This document shows, piece after piece, positions 27,052 to 35,028 of a DNA stretch of 64,000 nucleotides; position 1 is the stretch's first letter, and each line of letters begins with the position of its first letter. Origin of the DNA: Streptomyces shenzhenensis. Its GTDB lineage: Bacteria; Actinomycetota; Actinomycetes; Streptomycetales; Streptomycetaceae. The position numbers were made by a program, and so were the translations under genes. Where the stretch lies: assembly GCF_021462265.1 (NCBI RefSeq), contig NZ_JAJONF010000006.1, forward strand, positions 186,001-250,000. Direction: 5' to 3'. Under the pieces are notes generated by a model. The model was not told the DNA's origin and did not search any database. It saw only the letters and a list, made by a program, of their open reading frames with translations.

Positions 27052-28686
27052 ATGGGCGCAACTCTGCGGGCGCTGCGCGCCCTTGTCCTGCTCTGTGGTT
27101 TCTATCTGCTGGGCCTCGTCCTGCTGGCGGTGGCGGCCGTCGTCGACGTGGCGGCGGTGGAGTGGGCGCCCGACGCCTTCGCCGGAAAGATCGTGATCGT
27201 CTCCCTGCTGCTGGCGGTCCCGGTCGTCAGGGGCATGTTCATGCTGCGGACCCCCAAGGGCGAGGCTCCGCCCGGCCTCCCGGTCACGGCGGCCGACGAG
27301 CCCCGGCTGTGGGCTCTGCTGCGGGAGCTCGCGGCGGCCACGGGCACCCGCGCGCCGGACGCCGTCGTGCTCACCGGGGACGTCAACGCGGCGGTCAGCG
27401 AGGAGCCCCGGTTGCTCGGCCTGCGCCCCGGACCCCGCCGCCTCTACCTGGGTGTGCCGTTGCTGACCGGGCTGACCGAGGCCCGGTTGAAGGCCGTACT
27501 CGCCCATGAGTACGGCCATTTCACCGGCGGAGACACCCGGCTGTCGGCGCTCGCCGTGCGCGGCCGGGTGCAGATCGGGCGGACCGTGGGGCACTTCCAC
27601 GCGCGGGCCGACAGCACGGCGGCGGCCGAGCGCGCCCGGCAGGAGAAGGCCGCCGCCAGACGGACCGCGAAGGGCAAGCGGGCCAAGGAGATCGACACCG
27701 TCGGCGCCGGGATCACGTACCGGCTGATGGCGACGGTCTACACGGCGTACGCGAAGCTCTACATGCGGGCCACGCTGACGACGGCCCGCGCGCAGGAGTA
27801 CGCCGCCGACCTGACCGCCGCGCGGGTCGCCGGCCGGGACGCGACCGCCTCGGCGCTCCGCGAGCTCCAGCTCCTCTCCGCCGCTCACGGCTTCTACCTC
27901 GACTCGTACGCGACGCTGGGCCTCGCGGCCCGGCGGCTGCCGCCGCGCGGTCAGTACTTCGGCGGTTTCGGGCGGATGCTGACGGCACGCGAGGCGGAGC
28001 TGGCGGGACTGCGGGAGGAGCTGCCGACGGAGCCGGCGTCGCCGTACGGCTCGCATCCGCCGATCTCCGACCGGGTGCGGCGGATCGAGGCACTGCCCGC
28101 CGACGGGCGCGGCACGCAGGACACCGGCCCGGCCCTCGCGCTGCTCGCCGACCCGGGCCGGACCCTGGCGGCGCTGGAGGACGCGGCGCTGACCGACGAC
28201 GTACGGCAGTTCGAGCGCGCCGGGGACTGGGAGCAGTTGCTGAGCTCGTCGATGGCGGTGGGGCTGGCCTCGCTCGACACCCCGCTGCACCGGGCGATCG
28301 CCCTGCACACCGGGGACCGGCCGACGCTGTCCGCGCTGCTCAGCGTGATCGACGACGGCCGGCTGTGGCAGCTGGCGCGGCGGCTGCCGCTGTCCGAGCA
28401 GGCGGCGACGGCACCGGATCCGGCGTTCCGGGAGTCCGTACGGCCGGTGCTGCGGGACTCGCTGCGGAGCATGGTGCTGGCCGAGTTCAGCGCGCAGTCC
28501 CTGCTGAACTGGGAGTTCTCCTGGTCGCGGCCGGCGGCGGTACGGCTGCCCGGTTCCGCGTCCGACCTCGACGGCGAGGCGGGCACGGAGGGCGCGTTCC
28601 ACGCCGCGGTGGCCGCCGCGCTGGCCGACCACCCCGACACCGGCCCGCTGCGAGCCCTGCTGCCACCGAGCCCGCAGCCGGCCTGA
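27052..28686 (+). CDS. M48 family (HtpX/Ste24-like) membrane metalloprotease
   Basis: A 544-aa zinc peptidase. Two N-terminal transmembrane helices (about 10-32 and 46-64) precede a catalytic domain with HEYGH at residues 152-156 and the third-ligand segment AQEYAADLTAA. Between them is a helical insert with RQEKAAARRTAKGKR. The region after about residue 350 (ISDRVRRIEAL, then about 200 residues) is longer than in HtpX and typical of large actinomycete M48 proteins. Probably degrades misfolded or signalling membrane proteins. ATG at 27052 preceded by GGGGGGAT; the frame is open upstream but runs through repeat DNA. Confidence 0.9.
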   Translation: MGATLRALRALVLLCGFYLLGLVLLAVAAVVDVAAVEWAPDAFAGKIVIVSLLLAVPVVRGMFMLRTPKGEAPPGLPVTAADEPRLWALLRELAAATGTRAPDAVVLTGDVNAAVSEEPRLLGLRPGPRRLYLGVPLLTGLTEARLKAVLAHEYGHFTGGDTRLSALAVRGRVQIGRTVGHFHARADSTAAAERARQEKAAARRTAKGKRAKEIDTVGAGITYRLMATVYTAYAKLYMRATLTTARAQEYAADLTAARVAGRDATASALRELQLLSAAHGFYLDSYATLGLAARRLPPRGQYFGGFGRMLTAREAELAGLREELPTEPASPYGSHPPISDRVRRIEALPADGRGTQDTGPALALLADPGRTLAALEDAALTDDVRQFERAGDWEQLLSSSMAVGLASLDTPLHRAIALHTGDRPTLSALLSVIDDGRLWQLARRLPLSEQAATAPDPAFRESVRPVLRDSLRSMVLAEFSAQSLLNWEFSWSRPAAVRLPGSASDLDGEAGTEGAFHAAVAAALADHPDTGPLRALLPPSPQPA

Positions 28687-28812
28687 CCCGCCCGCCGACG
28701 CGAACGGGATCCGGGGCCGTCCCCTGGCCGGGCCTCAGCCGCCCGGGGCGGCCGGCTCGGAATCGGCGTCGGGTGCATCGAGCACCGCGCCGCCGTTCCC
28801 GTGCTGTTGAGC

Positions 28813-28830
28813 GGGCGGAGGCGTCCGCCC
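28813..28830. terminator. Possible bidirectional hairpin between convergent genes
   Basis: GGGCGGA at 28813-28819 pairs with TCCGCCC at 28824-28830 over a 4-nt loop, in the 159-bp gap between the M48 gene and the convergent lysyl-oxidase gene. No T tract follows, so it is a weak call. Confidence 0.4.
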
Positions 28831-28845
28831 CCGCCCGCCGGGCGG

Positions 28846-30360
28846 TCAGGGTGCGTCGATGAGGCCGTACTTCGGGACGGTCACCGTACGGGCCCCCGGC
28901 GTGCCGCCGAGGACGACCTTGCGGTACGTGACGTTGTTGGTCTTGCTCTGCTCCTTGAGCCGGTTGTCGGGGTTGGCGATGACCTGGATGTAGTAGGTCC
29001 CGTTCGGCAGATTCGTGACGTCGAAGGACTGACCGGGCCGGTACTGGCTGTAGGTGTCGCCGTTTCCGACGTCGAGCACCTCGCGCACCGAGACGGCGGT
29101 CTCCTCACCGCAGGCGGTGGCGAGGTCGGTGTTGTACGGGTGCCAGTTGGCGTTCTTCACGGTGTAGTCGATGGCGTCGGTGTTGGCCAGGCAGAACGCC
29201 TCCTTGCCACTGCGGACGATCTCCTTCTTGTCCGCGCCGAGCAGCCGGTAGCTGGCGAAGTCGCTGAAGTGCCAGTGCTGGTGGCCCTCCCGCGGGTCCC
29301 ACTCCATGGTGCCGGTGGGCGTGTACCCGATCTGCTTGCCCTTGCTGTCGTAGAAGTACTGGTACGCGTCCATCTTCTCCGCGCCGGGCTTACGGAACCC
29401 GTCCACGACCAGCGGCGACGGGCCGCCGTTCCAGACGGTGGCGCTGAAGGCGAGGTAGTCCTTGCCCGGGGCGGCTCCCTCGCCGCCGCCGTCGGTGATC
29501 GCGATGCCGTACGCGGGGAGGGCACGCAGGTCGGGCTTGGGCGCGTCGGCGGGGACGGCCGCCCTGCCGGCCGGGCGGGTGGCGGCCGGCTTCGGGCTCT
29601 TCGACACGTTCTTCTGCCCGCGCCTGAGACCGGTGAGCCCTTGGCCCCCGCCAGAGGTCTGCTCGCGGACCGTCACCTTGATGGTCTGGGTTTTGTCCGC
29701 CATGCCGAACAGGGTGCGGTACTTCTTCGCCACCGACACCTTCGCGGTGTAGACGCCGGCCGGCAGGTCGATCGGGTTGCTGTCACGGAAGCCCTGGGAC
29801 GTGGCAGCCGCCCAGCCCTTGTCGACCCCCCACACCCCGCCGAGCGTGAACGGGTTGTCCGAGCAGCCGTCGGGGTACTTCGAGGTGGCCGCGGCGTCCG
29901 GCCGGATCCGGCCCGCCCGGTTGTTGGGGCAGAACGACTGCGTGGTGTCGGCCACCTTCGCGCCCGACGCGTCGCTGATGGCGACGTTCAGGAAGCCCGG
30001 CAGCCCCGAGAAGTCCGTCACCAGGCCCTTCGGCAGGGTCTTGGTCAGCGTCCGGCCACCGGAGCGGATCACCTGCGACGCGACGACGGGGTCGTTGTAG
30101 GACTTGCGCGTCACCCGCAGTTCGAGTGGTCCCCCGTCGACCGTGATGTAGGTGCCGAGGTCCAGGTAGACCCCCGGCTCCCCGTCCCATCGGTCGACTG
30201 TCACCGAGGGGGACGCGGCGATCAGCGCGAGCTTCGGCGTACCCGCCTGGGTCGCCGCCCCGGCGCCCGGGGCGGCGAGAGTACCGGTGGCGACGGCGGT
30301 CAGGGCGACAGCGGCAGTGATCGCCGAGCGCCGTACGGCATTGGGGTGGTGTCTGGTCAT
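28846..30360 (-). CDS. Secreted lysyl-oxidase family copper amine oxidase
   Basis: A 504-aa protein with a cleavable signal peptide (SAITAAVALTAVATGTLA, probable cut after GAGAA). The C-terminal half is the lysyl oxidase domain: copper-ligand motif HQHWHF at about residues 360-365 inside EGHQHWHFSDFASYRLL, then NANWHPYNTDLATACG and GDTYSQYRPGQSFDVTNLPNGTYYI, which parallels the quinone-forming region of animal lysyl oxidase, ending with the NPDNRLKEQSKTNN strand. The N-terminal region (about 40-235) is a beta-rich domain with paired Cys. Bacterial members oxidise peptidyl or free amines extracellularly; the substrate is unknown. ATG 30360, chosen for the signal peptide; AAAGAG upstream is a modest ribosome site. 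Confidence 0.85.
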   Translation of the reverse strand: MTRHHPNAVRRSAITAAVALTAVATGTLAAPGAGAATQAGTPKLALIAASPSVTVDRWDGEPGVYLDLGTYITVDGGPLELRVTRKSYNDPVVASQVIRSGGRTLTKTLPKGLVTDFSGLPGFLNVAISDASGAKVADTTQSFCPNNRAGRIRPDAAATSKYPDGCSDNPFTLGGVWGVDKGWAAATSQGFRDSNPIDLPAGVYTAKVSVAKKYRTLFGMADKTQTIKVTVREQTSGGGQGLTGLRRGQKNVSKSPKPAATRPAGRAAVPADAPKPDLRALPAYGIAITDGGGEGAAPGKDYLAFSATVWNGGPSPLVVDGFRKPGAEKMDAYQYFYDSKGKQIGYTPTGTMEWDPREGHQHWHFSDFASYRLLGADKKEIVRSGKEAFCLANTDAIDYTVKNANWHPYNTDLATACGEETAVSVREVLDVGNGDTYSQYRPGQSFDVTNLPNGTYYIQVIANPDNRLKEQSKTNNVTYRKVVLGGTPGARTVTVPKYGLIDAP

Positions 30361-30825
30361 GGGTGCTCTTTCTGCGTCTGGTCGGGACGAGCAGTGCACG
30401 TCGTACAGGCACGCGAAGAGGTGCCTGTGTGTCATCTGTGAACAGGGTGAGAAGGCGGCTCAGGTTGCCTGGCAAACAGAAGTCGCCCTGGATTTCGGCT
30501 TTTTGGCCCTCTGTCAGCCCCGTCATCGACGGCCGCTCCTCCTCGGCCGCGCCGGAGAGAACCACGGAGACCGGCGCGGGCCCCGGCCTGTGGGTGACGC
30601 GGCGGCACAGGCCAGCCGCATCGGCGTGGCCCCGGCAGAAGGCCGATCAGGTGGCGGCCGGACGCTCGTCCAGGCGCGCGGTGGCGTCGGCCGGAGCGGC
30701 TGGTGCCGGACCACGCGTCCGGTGCTCGGTCACCGTGGCCGGGGCGGTCACGCGGGGTCGACCGGGTTCGCCACAAAAAGTCGCATAGGGGACAATGGGA
30801 ATTCCGCGCCCGTGAGGTGGTGGCG
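30361..30825. other. 465-bp intergenic region between divergent genes
   Basis: Separates the lysyl-oxidase gene (minus) from the GNAT-AAA gene (plus). The part next to lysyl oxidase is less GC-rich than its surroundings and includes an ATG-initiated minus-strand reading frame from 30526 that runs into, but in a different frame from, lysyl oxidase. I see no ribosome site for it. Near 30770-30800 a short A-rich stretch (ACAAAAAGTCGCATAGG) probably belongs to the promoter of the GNAT-AAA gene. No RNA gene recognised. Confidence 0.5.
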
Positions 30826-32103
30826 ATGCCCGCTTGGCATCTGCGTGACTATCACGACGACGATCTCGACCAGGCCGTTCAGATCTGGGACCAGAGCCGC
30901 CAGGCCGACGAGCACCGGGTGTTCCCGGTCTCCGAGGTGATGGCCGCGGCGAAGACCGGTCAGACGGCGGTGGTCGCGGTGGTCGGTGACCAGTTGGTGG
31001 GCATGGCCGTGGCCCAGGCTCACGACAAGCGGGGATGGATCCTGCTGGTGGCGCTCGCCTCACGATGGCGGGAGCGCGGGATCGGCAGCGCGCTCCTCAC
31101 CGAGCTGGAACGGCGGCTGCGGGCACTGGGCGTACGCCACGTCAGCGCCCTGCTGCCGCCCGGCGCCGCCGGGGCGAAGGCGCTGGAGAACTCCGGCTAC
31201 CACTCCCGCGCCGACCTGACCTACTACGAGAAGCTGGAACCGCCCGGAGCCGCCAACGCCGACGTCCTCGCCGCGCTGGGCGGACGTCTGCTGCCCGAGG
31301 GGCTCTGGGACGCCATGGCCGGCATGGAGCGGGAGAAGGAGATCGTCGAACGCCGTGTCGTACTGCCGCTGACCGAGCCGGCGCTGGCGGACCGCTACGG
31401 CGTCGCCCCGCCCAAGTCGATCATCCTGTTCGGCCCGCCCGGCACCGGAAAGACCAGTTTCGCCAAGGCGGTGGCCTCGCGGCTCGGCTGGCCGTTCGTG
31501 GAGCTCTTCCCCTCCCGGCTCGCGGCCGACACGAACGAGGGACTGGCCGTGGCGCTGCGGGAGGCCTTCGCGGACTTGGCGGAACTGGACTCCGTGCTGC
31601 TCTTCATCGACGAGGTCGAGGAGATCGCCGGTGTGCGCTCCGGGAAGGCGGTCGACCCCGGGCACGGGGTGACCAACGAACTGCTCAAGCTCATCCCCGT
31701 CTTCCGCGAGCACGACGCGCGGCTGCTGGCCTGCGCCACCAACTCGGTGCGCTCCCTGGACGCGGCGTTCCTGCGACCGGGCCGGTTCGACTACGTCATC
31801 CCCATCGGCCCGCCGGACCCCACCGCCCGCGCGGCGATCTGGGCCCGCTATCTCAGGGCCCCGGCCGACTCGGTGGATCTCGGCCAACTGGTCGAGGCCA
31901 GCGAGCTGTTCACGCCCGCCGACATCGAGTTCGCCGCCCGCAAGGGCGCCCAGGCGGCGTTCGAATACGAGGTCACGCACCGCCAGGGGCGAGCGGCCAC
32001 CACCGAGGACTACATGACCGCCATCGGTGACACCCGGCCGACCCTCACCCCGCACACGATCGAGGAGTTCACCGAGGACATCGACAAGTACAGCCGGCTC
32101 TGA
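30826..32103 (+). CDS. GNAT acetyltransferase fused to classic AAA ATPase
   Basis: A 425-aa two-domain protein. Residues about 5-138 are a GNAT fold: VVAVVGDQLVGMAVA and the acetyl-CoA loop SRWRERGIGSALLTELE (79-95), followed by LENSGYH. After a linker (about 140-190) a single AAA module follows: Walker A GPPGTGKT (203-210), Walker B LLFIDE (258-263), sensor-1 CATN (N306), and arginine-finger segment LRPGRFD (316-322), closest in style to FtsH/CDC48-type rings. A ring-forming remodeller carrying six acetyltransferase domains is implied; the target is unknown. ATG at 30826 with GAGGTGG; the frame stays open upstream without a better start. Confidence 0.85.
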   Translation: MPAWHLRDYHDDDLDQAVQIWDQSRQADEHRVFPVSEVMAAAKTGQTAVVAVVGDQLVGMAVAQAHDKRGWILLVALASRWRERGIGSALLTELERRLRALGVRHVSALLPPGAAGAKALENSGYHSRADLTYYEKLEPPGAANADVLAALGGRLLPEGLWDAMAGMEREKEIVERRVVLPLTEPALADRYGVAPPKSIILFGPPGTGKTSFAKAVASRLGWPFVELFPSRLAADTNEGLAVALREAFADLAELDSVLLFIDEVEEIAGVRSGKAVDPGHGVTNELLKLIPVFREHDARLLACATNSVRSLDAAFLRPGRFDYVIPIGPPDPTARAAIWARYLRAPADSVDLGQLVEASELFTPADIEFAARKGAQAAFEYEVTHRQGRAATTEDYMTAIGDTRPTLTPHTIEEFTEDIDKYSRL

Positions 32104-32256
32104 CCTGTGCCGGCCGGCCATGGGACGACGTGAAGCCACGGGCGGGGAGACGGCCACGGTGGCACCCCGCAGCCCCTCGTTCAGGTCCTCGTCGCACGTG
32201 ACCGCCGGCGGCGTTCTCAGCCGGGCGCCGCGCCGGCGGCGCTACGCTGGCGTGTC

Positions 32257-33255
32257 ATGCGGGAGACGCGCCTCGACACCGCCCGGATCCGGGCGGCTCG
32301 CCGGATGATCGACCCGGTCTTTCTGGACACTCCGCTGTACCGCTGCGAGGCGCTGGAACCCGTCCTCGGGTGCGCGGTGAGCATCAAGCTCGAAACGGCG
32401 AATCCGGTCCGCAGCTTCAAGGCGCGCGGCACCGAGGTGGTCGCGAGCCTGCTCGCCGAGCACGGGTCGCCGGCCGTGGTGTGCGCGAGTTCGGGCAACC
32501 TCGGCCAGGCCCTCGCCTGGTCCGGTCGCCGCCGCGGACTCGACGTGACCATCGTGGCCTCCCGCTTCGCGACCGCGGCCAAGCTCGACCGTATCCGCGC
32601 GCTGGGGGCCACGCTGGAACTCGTGGACGGCGACCACGAGACGGCTCGTGACCGGGCGGCGGCCATCGCGCACCGCGACGGCATCCGGCTGGTCGAGGAC
32701 AGCCTGGACATCGAGACCTGCGAGGGCGCGGCGACCATCGGCCTGGAACTGGTGGACGCCGCGCCCTCTTTCGACGCCGTTCTGGTCGCTCTCGGCGGTG
32801 GGGCGCTGGCCACCGGTGTGGGGCATGTGGTGAAGGAGTCGGCGCCCGATGCCGAGGTGATCTGCGTCCAGCCGCTGGGCGCACCGGCGATGGCGCATTC
32901 GTGGCGCGAGCGGCGCGTCGTCACCACCGGCCCGGTCGACACCATCGCCGACGCCGTGGCCGGCCGGCGTCCCATCCCGGCCGTCCTGGACGACCTCCTC
33001 CTGGTCGCCGACGACGCCGTCCTGGTGCGGGAGGCGTCGATCGTCACCGGCATGCGGATGCTCCTCGACCACGCCGGCCTCGTCGTCGAACCGTCGGCCG
33101 CACTCGGTCTCGCGGCGATCCTCGAAGACCGCGAACGCTTCGCCGGCCGGCACGTGGTCACCATCGTGTGCGGCAGCAACGTCGACGTGGACACCTACCA
33201 TCGGTGGGTCGGTGCGGCCTTCGCAGACGAGAGCCGGCGCTGTCGCGACGACTAG
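32257..33255 (+). CDS. Serine/threonine dehydratase-like fold-type II PLP enzyme
   Basis: A 332-aa PLP protein with the PLP lysine in NPVRSFKARG, CASSGNLGQALAWSGRRRGL, the phosphate loop LGGGALATG and a C-terminal SNVDVDTY. It belongs to the threonine/serine dehydratase-racemase group but lacks the ACT domain of the ilvA product, so a catabolic dehydratase, racemase or specialised ammonia-lyase role is likelier. A -10-like TACGCT at 32243-32248 lies 8 nt before the ATG with no Shine-Dalgarno, suggesting a leaderless message. It is 153 bp after the GNAT-AAA gene. Confidence 0.85.
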   Translation: MRETRLDTARIRAARRMIDPVFLDTPLYRCEALEPVLGCAVSIKLETANPVRSFKARGTEVVASLLAEHGSPAVVCASSGNLGQALAWSGRRRGLDVTIVASRFATAAKLDRIRALGATLELVDGDHETARDRAAAIAHRDGIRLVEDSLDIETCEGAATIGLELVDAAPSFDAVLVALGGGALATGVGHVVKESAPDAEVICVQPLGAPAMAHSWRERRVVTTGPVDTIADAVAGRRPIPAVLDDLLLVADDAVLVREASIVTGMRMLLDHAGLVVEPSAALGLAAILEDRERFAGRHVVTIVCGSNVDVDTYHRWVGAAFADESRRCRDD

Positions 33256-33286
33256 GCGCAGAGCTCGTCGCCCCGGGGGGTGTCGT

Positions 33287-33784
33287 TCACAGGGCCGGAC
33301 GCTGCTTCCGGACAGCCTGCATGAGGTCCTCCATGGCGGAGCGGGTCCGGTGGCCGTCCCGGTCGTCGATCGCTTCGAGGGCGGCGGCCGCGGCCTCGCG
33401 GATCTGGTGGGGGAGGCCGTCGGCGGCGGTCAGGCGGTAGGCGGCCTTGCGGCGCGCCACGCGCTCGGCCGCGTCCACCGCGTCGGGGCCGGACAGCGGG
33501 AAGACGGCGGCCCTGTATGCCGATATCCCGAGCACCATCATGTCCGCGACGGCGTCGGCGTATCCGAGCGCGGCGGCCTTGCCCTGGCCCTCCTGGACGG
33601 CCGTCATGATCCGGCGGCGGGACAGGACGGTGCCGACCGCACCGCCGCCCGCCAGGGAAAGGGCACAGGTGACGGCCAGGAACGGGCCGTCCCACGCGTA
33701 GCCGGTGAATCCTCCGAGGACCGCCAGCGCGACCGTCCAGGCGGCCGCTGTCCGGGCGCTGATCTGCTCGGGTGTGGTGTCCAT
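33287..33784 (-). CDS. Uncharacterised protein with two transmembrane helices
   Basis: A 165-aa protein: short head, two hydrophobic helices (about residues 11-30 and 33-52: AAAWTVALAVLGGFTGYAW and FLAVTCALSLAGGGAVGTVL) forming a hairpin, then a cytoplasmic helical domain with charged repeats (AAERVARRKAAYRLTAADGL). ATG at 33784 chosen over an open upstream stretch of 8 codons because it precedes the helices. Convergent with the PLP gene (31-bp gap). No family recognised. Confidence 0.7.
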   Translation of the reverse strand: MDTTPEQISARTAAAWTVALAVLGGFTGYAWDGPFLAVTCALSLAGGGAVGTVLSRRRIMTAVQEGQGKAAALGYADAVADMMVLGISAYRAAVFPLSGPDAVDAAERVARRKAAYRLTAADGLPHQIREAAAAALEAIDDRDGHRTRSAMEDLMQAVRKQRPAL

Positions 33785-33857
33785 GACGACAGTGTCCCAA
33801 GCGGGCACCGCCGGGACCCGCGCCGGGTCGGCCCACGGCCCAGTGTCACGAAACCAC

Positions 33858-34020
33858 CGCCCAGTCGCCGAGCCACAGCCCGTCCCGGAACCACTGCCCG
33901 TCCCGGAACCACAGCCCGTCCCGGAACCACGGCCCGTCCCAGAGCGACGCCCCAGTCACGAAGCCACCGCCCGTTTCGGAGTCGTGGCCCGGTCGCGGAG
34001 CCGCGGCCGTGGGGCTCCGC
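33858..34020. repeat. 18-bp minisatellite
   Basis: About eight to nine units of 18-19 bp between two minus-strand genes. The central copies, 33876-33893, 33894-33911 and 33912-33929, are almost identical to CAGCCCGTCCCGGAACCA (one or two changes); flanking units at 33858-33875, 33930-33947 and onward to 34020 are more diverged. Translated on the plus strand the core reads PVPEPQ-type hexapeptides, but there is no start or ribosome site, so coding is doubtful. Confidence 0.8.
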
Positions 34021-34042
34021 CGTTCGCCGGGCCGTCTCGCGG

Positions 34043-34555
34043 TCAGCCCTCCGCGCGTGCGGGCAGCTTCCAGCCCGGGCGGGGGAAGTGGCAGGTGTAG
34101 CCGTCCGGGTAGCGCTCCAGGTAGTCCTGGTGCTCCGGCTCCGCCTCCCAGAAGGGGCCGACCGGCTCCACCTCGGTGACCACCTTGCCCGGCCACAGCC
34201 CCGAGGCGTCCACGTCCGCGATGGTGTCCTCGGCGATCCGCTTCTGCTCGTCGTCCACGTAGTAGATCGCCGACCGGTAGCTGAGGCCGATGTCGTTGCC
34301 CTGGCGGTTCCTGGTGCTCGGGTCGTGGATCTGGAAGAAGAACTCCAGGAGCGCGCGGTAGTCGGTCTTCTCGGGGTCGAAAAGGATCTCGATGGCCTCC
34401 GCGTGCGTGCCGTGGTTACGGTACGTCGCGTTCGGCACGTCTCCCCCGGTGTAACCCACCCGGGTCGCCGTCACGCCCGGGAGCCGGCGGATCAGGTCCT
34501 GCATCCCCCAGAAACATCCGCCCGCCAGCACGGCCCGCTGCGTCTGCGCAGTCAT
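34043..34555 (-). CDS. msrA: Peptide methionine-S-sulfoxide reductase
   Basis: A 170-aa enzyme that repairs the S epimer of methionine sulfoxide in proteins. Seen: the catalytic-Cys motif [12 protein letters not shown] near residue 15, [24 protein letters not shown], and [26 protein letters not shown], all hallmark segments. The C-terminus lacks additional Cys beyond the short [11 protein letters not shown], so recycling probably uses one resolving Cys. ATG 34555 selected because GGAGGGG lies about 6 nt upstream; the open frame reaches 32 codons further. Confidence 0.96.
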   Translation of the reverse strand: MTAQTQRAVLAGGCFWGMQDLIRRLPGVTATRVGYTGGDVPNATYRNHGTHAEAIEILFDPEKTDYRALLEFFFQIHDPSTRNRQGNDIGLSYRSAIYYVDDEQKRIAEDTIADVDASGLWPGKVVTEVEPVGPFWEAEPEHQDYLERYPDGYTCHFPRPGWKLPARAEG

Positions 34556-35028
34556 CGCGGCCCCTCCAATACTCGTCGGCCCATACTCTCGGCCTGGTGA
34601 CTCGGGCTTCTCGGCCCGCACACCGTCGTCTTCCGGTGCCACCCCCCTCAACGCGTGCGGACCCCTGGCGATTCCGCGCCCCGTGCCTGTTCAGCCGGGC
34701 ACTGCCCGGATCAAGGGGCGGCTGCGGGTCCGGCTCTCCGGCGGACCTTCGGCTGACCTCCGACGGACCTTCGAAGGGGGCCCGGGAGCTCGTCCGGATG
34801 CCGCACGCGCGGGCCGTCGAGCGGCTCGCTGCGCCGCGGCCCGCGGCAGGTGCTCCAGCTCGGCCCGCGGCGCCCGCGGCAGGTGCTCCGACTCGGCGCC
34901 CGCGCGAAGCGCGCCGCCGGCCACCGACCGCCGGCCACCGACCGGAGACCCCGTACCGGACCATGCCCGCCGCCTTCCGGGCCGATATTCGGTTGCCGCG
35001 GCCCGCCCCCGCGGGCTCAATGGCGTGC
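34556..35028. other. 473-bp GC-rich intergenic region with short repeats
   Basis: Lies between divergent msrA and the beta-lactamase-like gene. It contains two perfect 18-bp copies of a GCCCGCGGCAGGTGCTCC unit (34839-34856 and 34872-34889, 33 bp apart) and a perfect 14-bp tandem duplication of GCCGGCCACCGACC (34916-34929, 34930-34943). The reading frame of the downstream gene is open through it, but I see no ribosome site or conserved domain, so I leave it untranslated. Confidence 0.55.

Noticed and set aside
30432..30776. Minus-strand 114-codon frame in the lysyl-oxidase leader region
   Set aside because: It has no ribosome site, a biased Arg/Pro-rich composition and no domain; treated as unexplained leader DNA.
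33705..34100. A plus-strand Pro-rich protein over the minisatellite
   Set aside because: No start with ribosome site, no signal peptide, and it lies between two genes on the opposite strand; repeat-driven frame is likelier.
34597..35028. A 144-residue N-terminal extension of the beta-lactamase-like protein
   Set aside because: The frame is open, but the extension is Arg/Pro-rich, spans two short repeats, has no ribosome site, and the family starts at MADIHGSYDELF.
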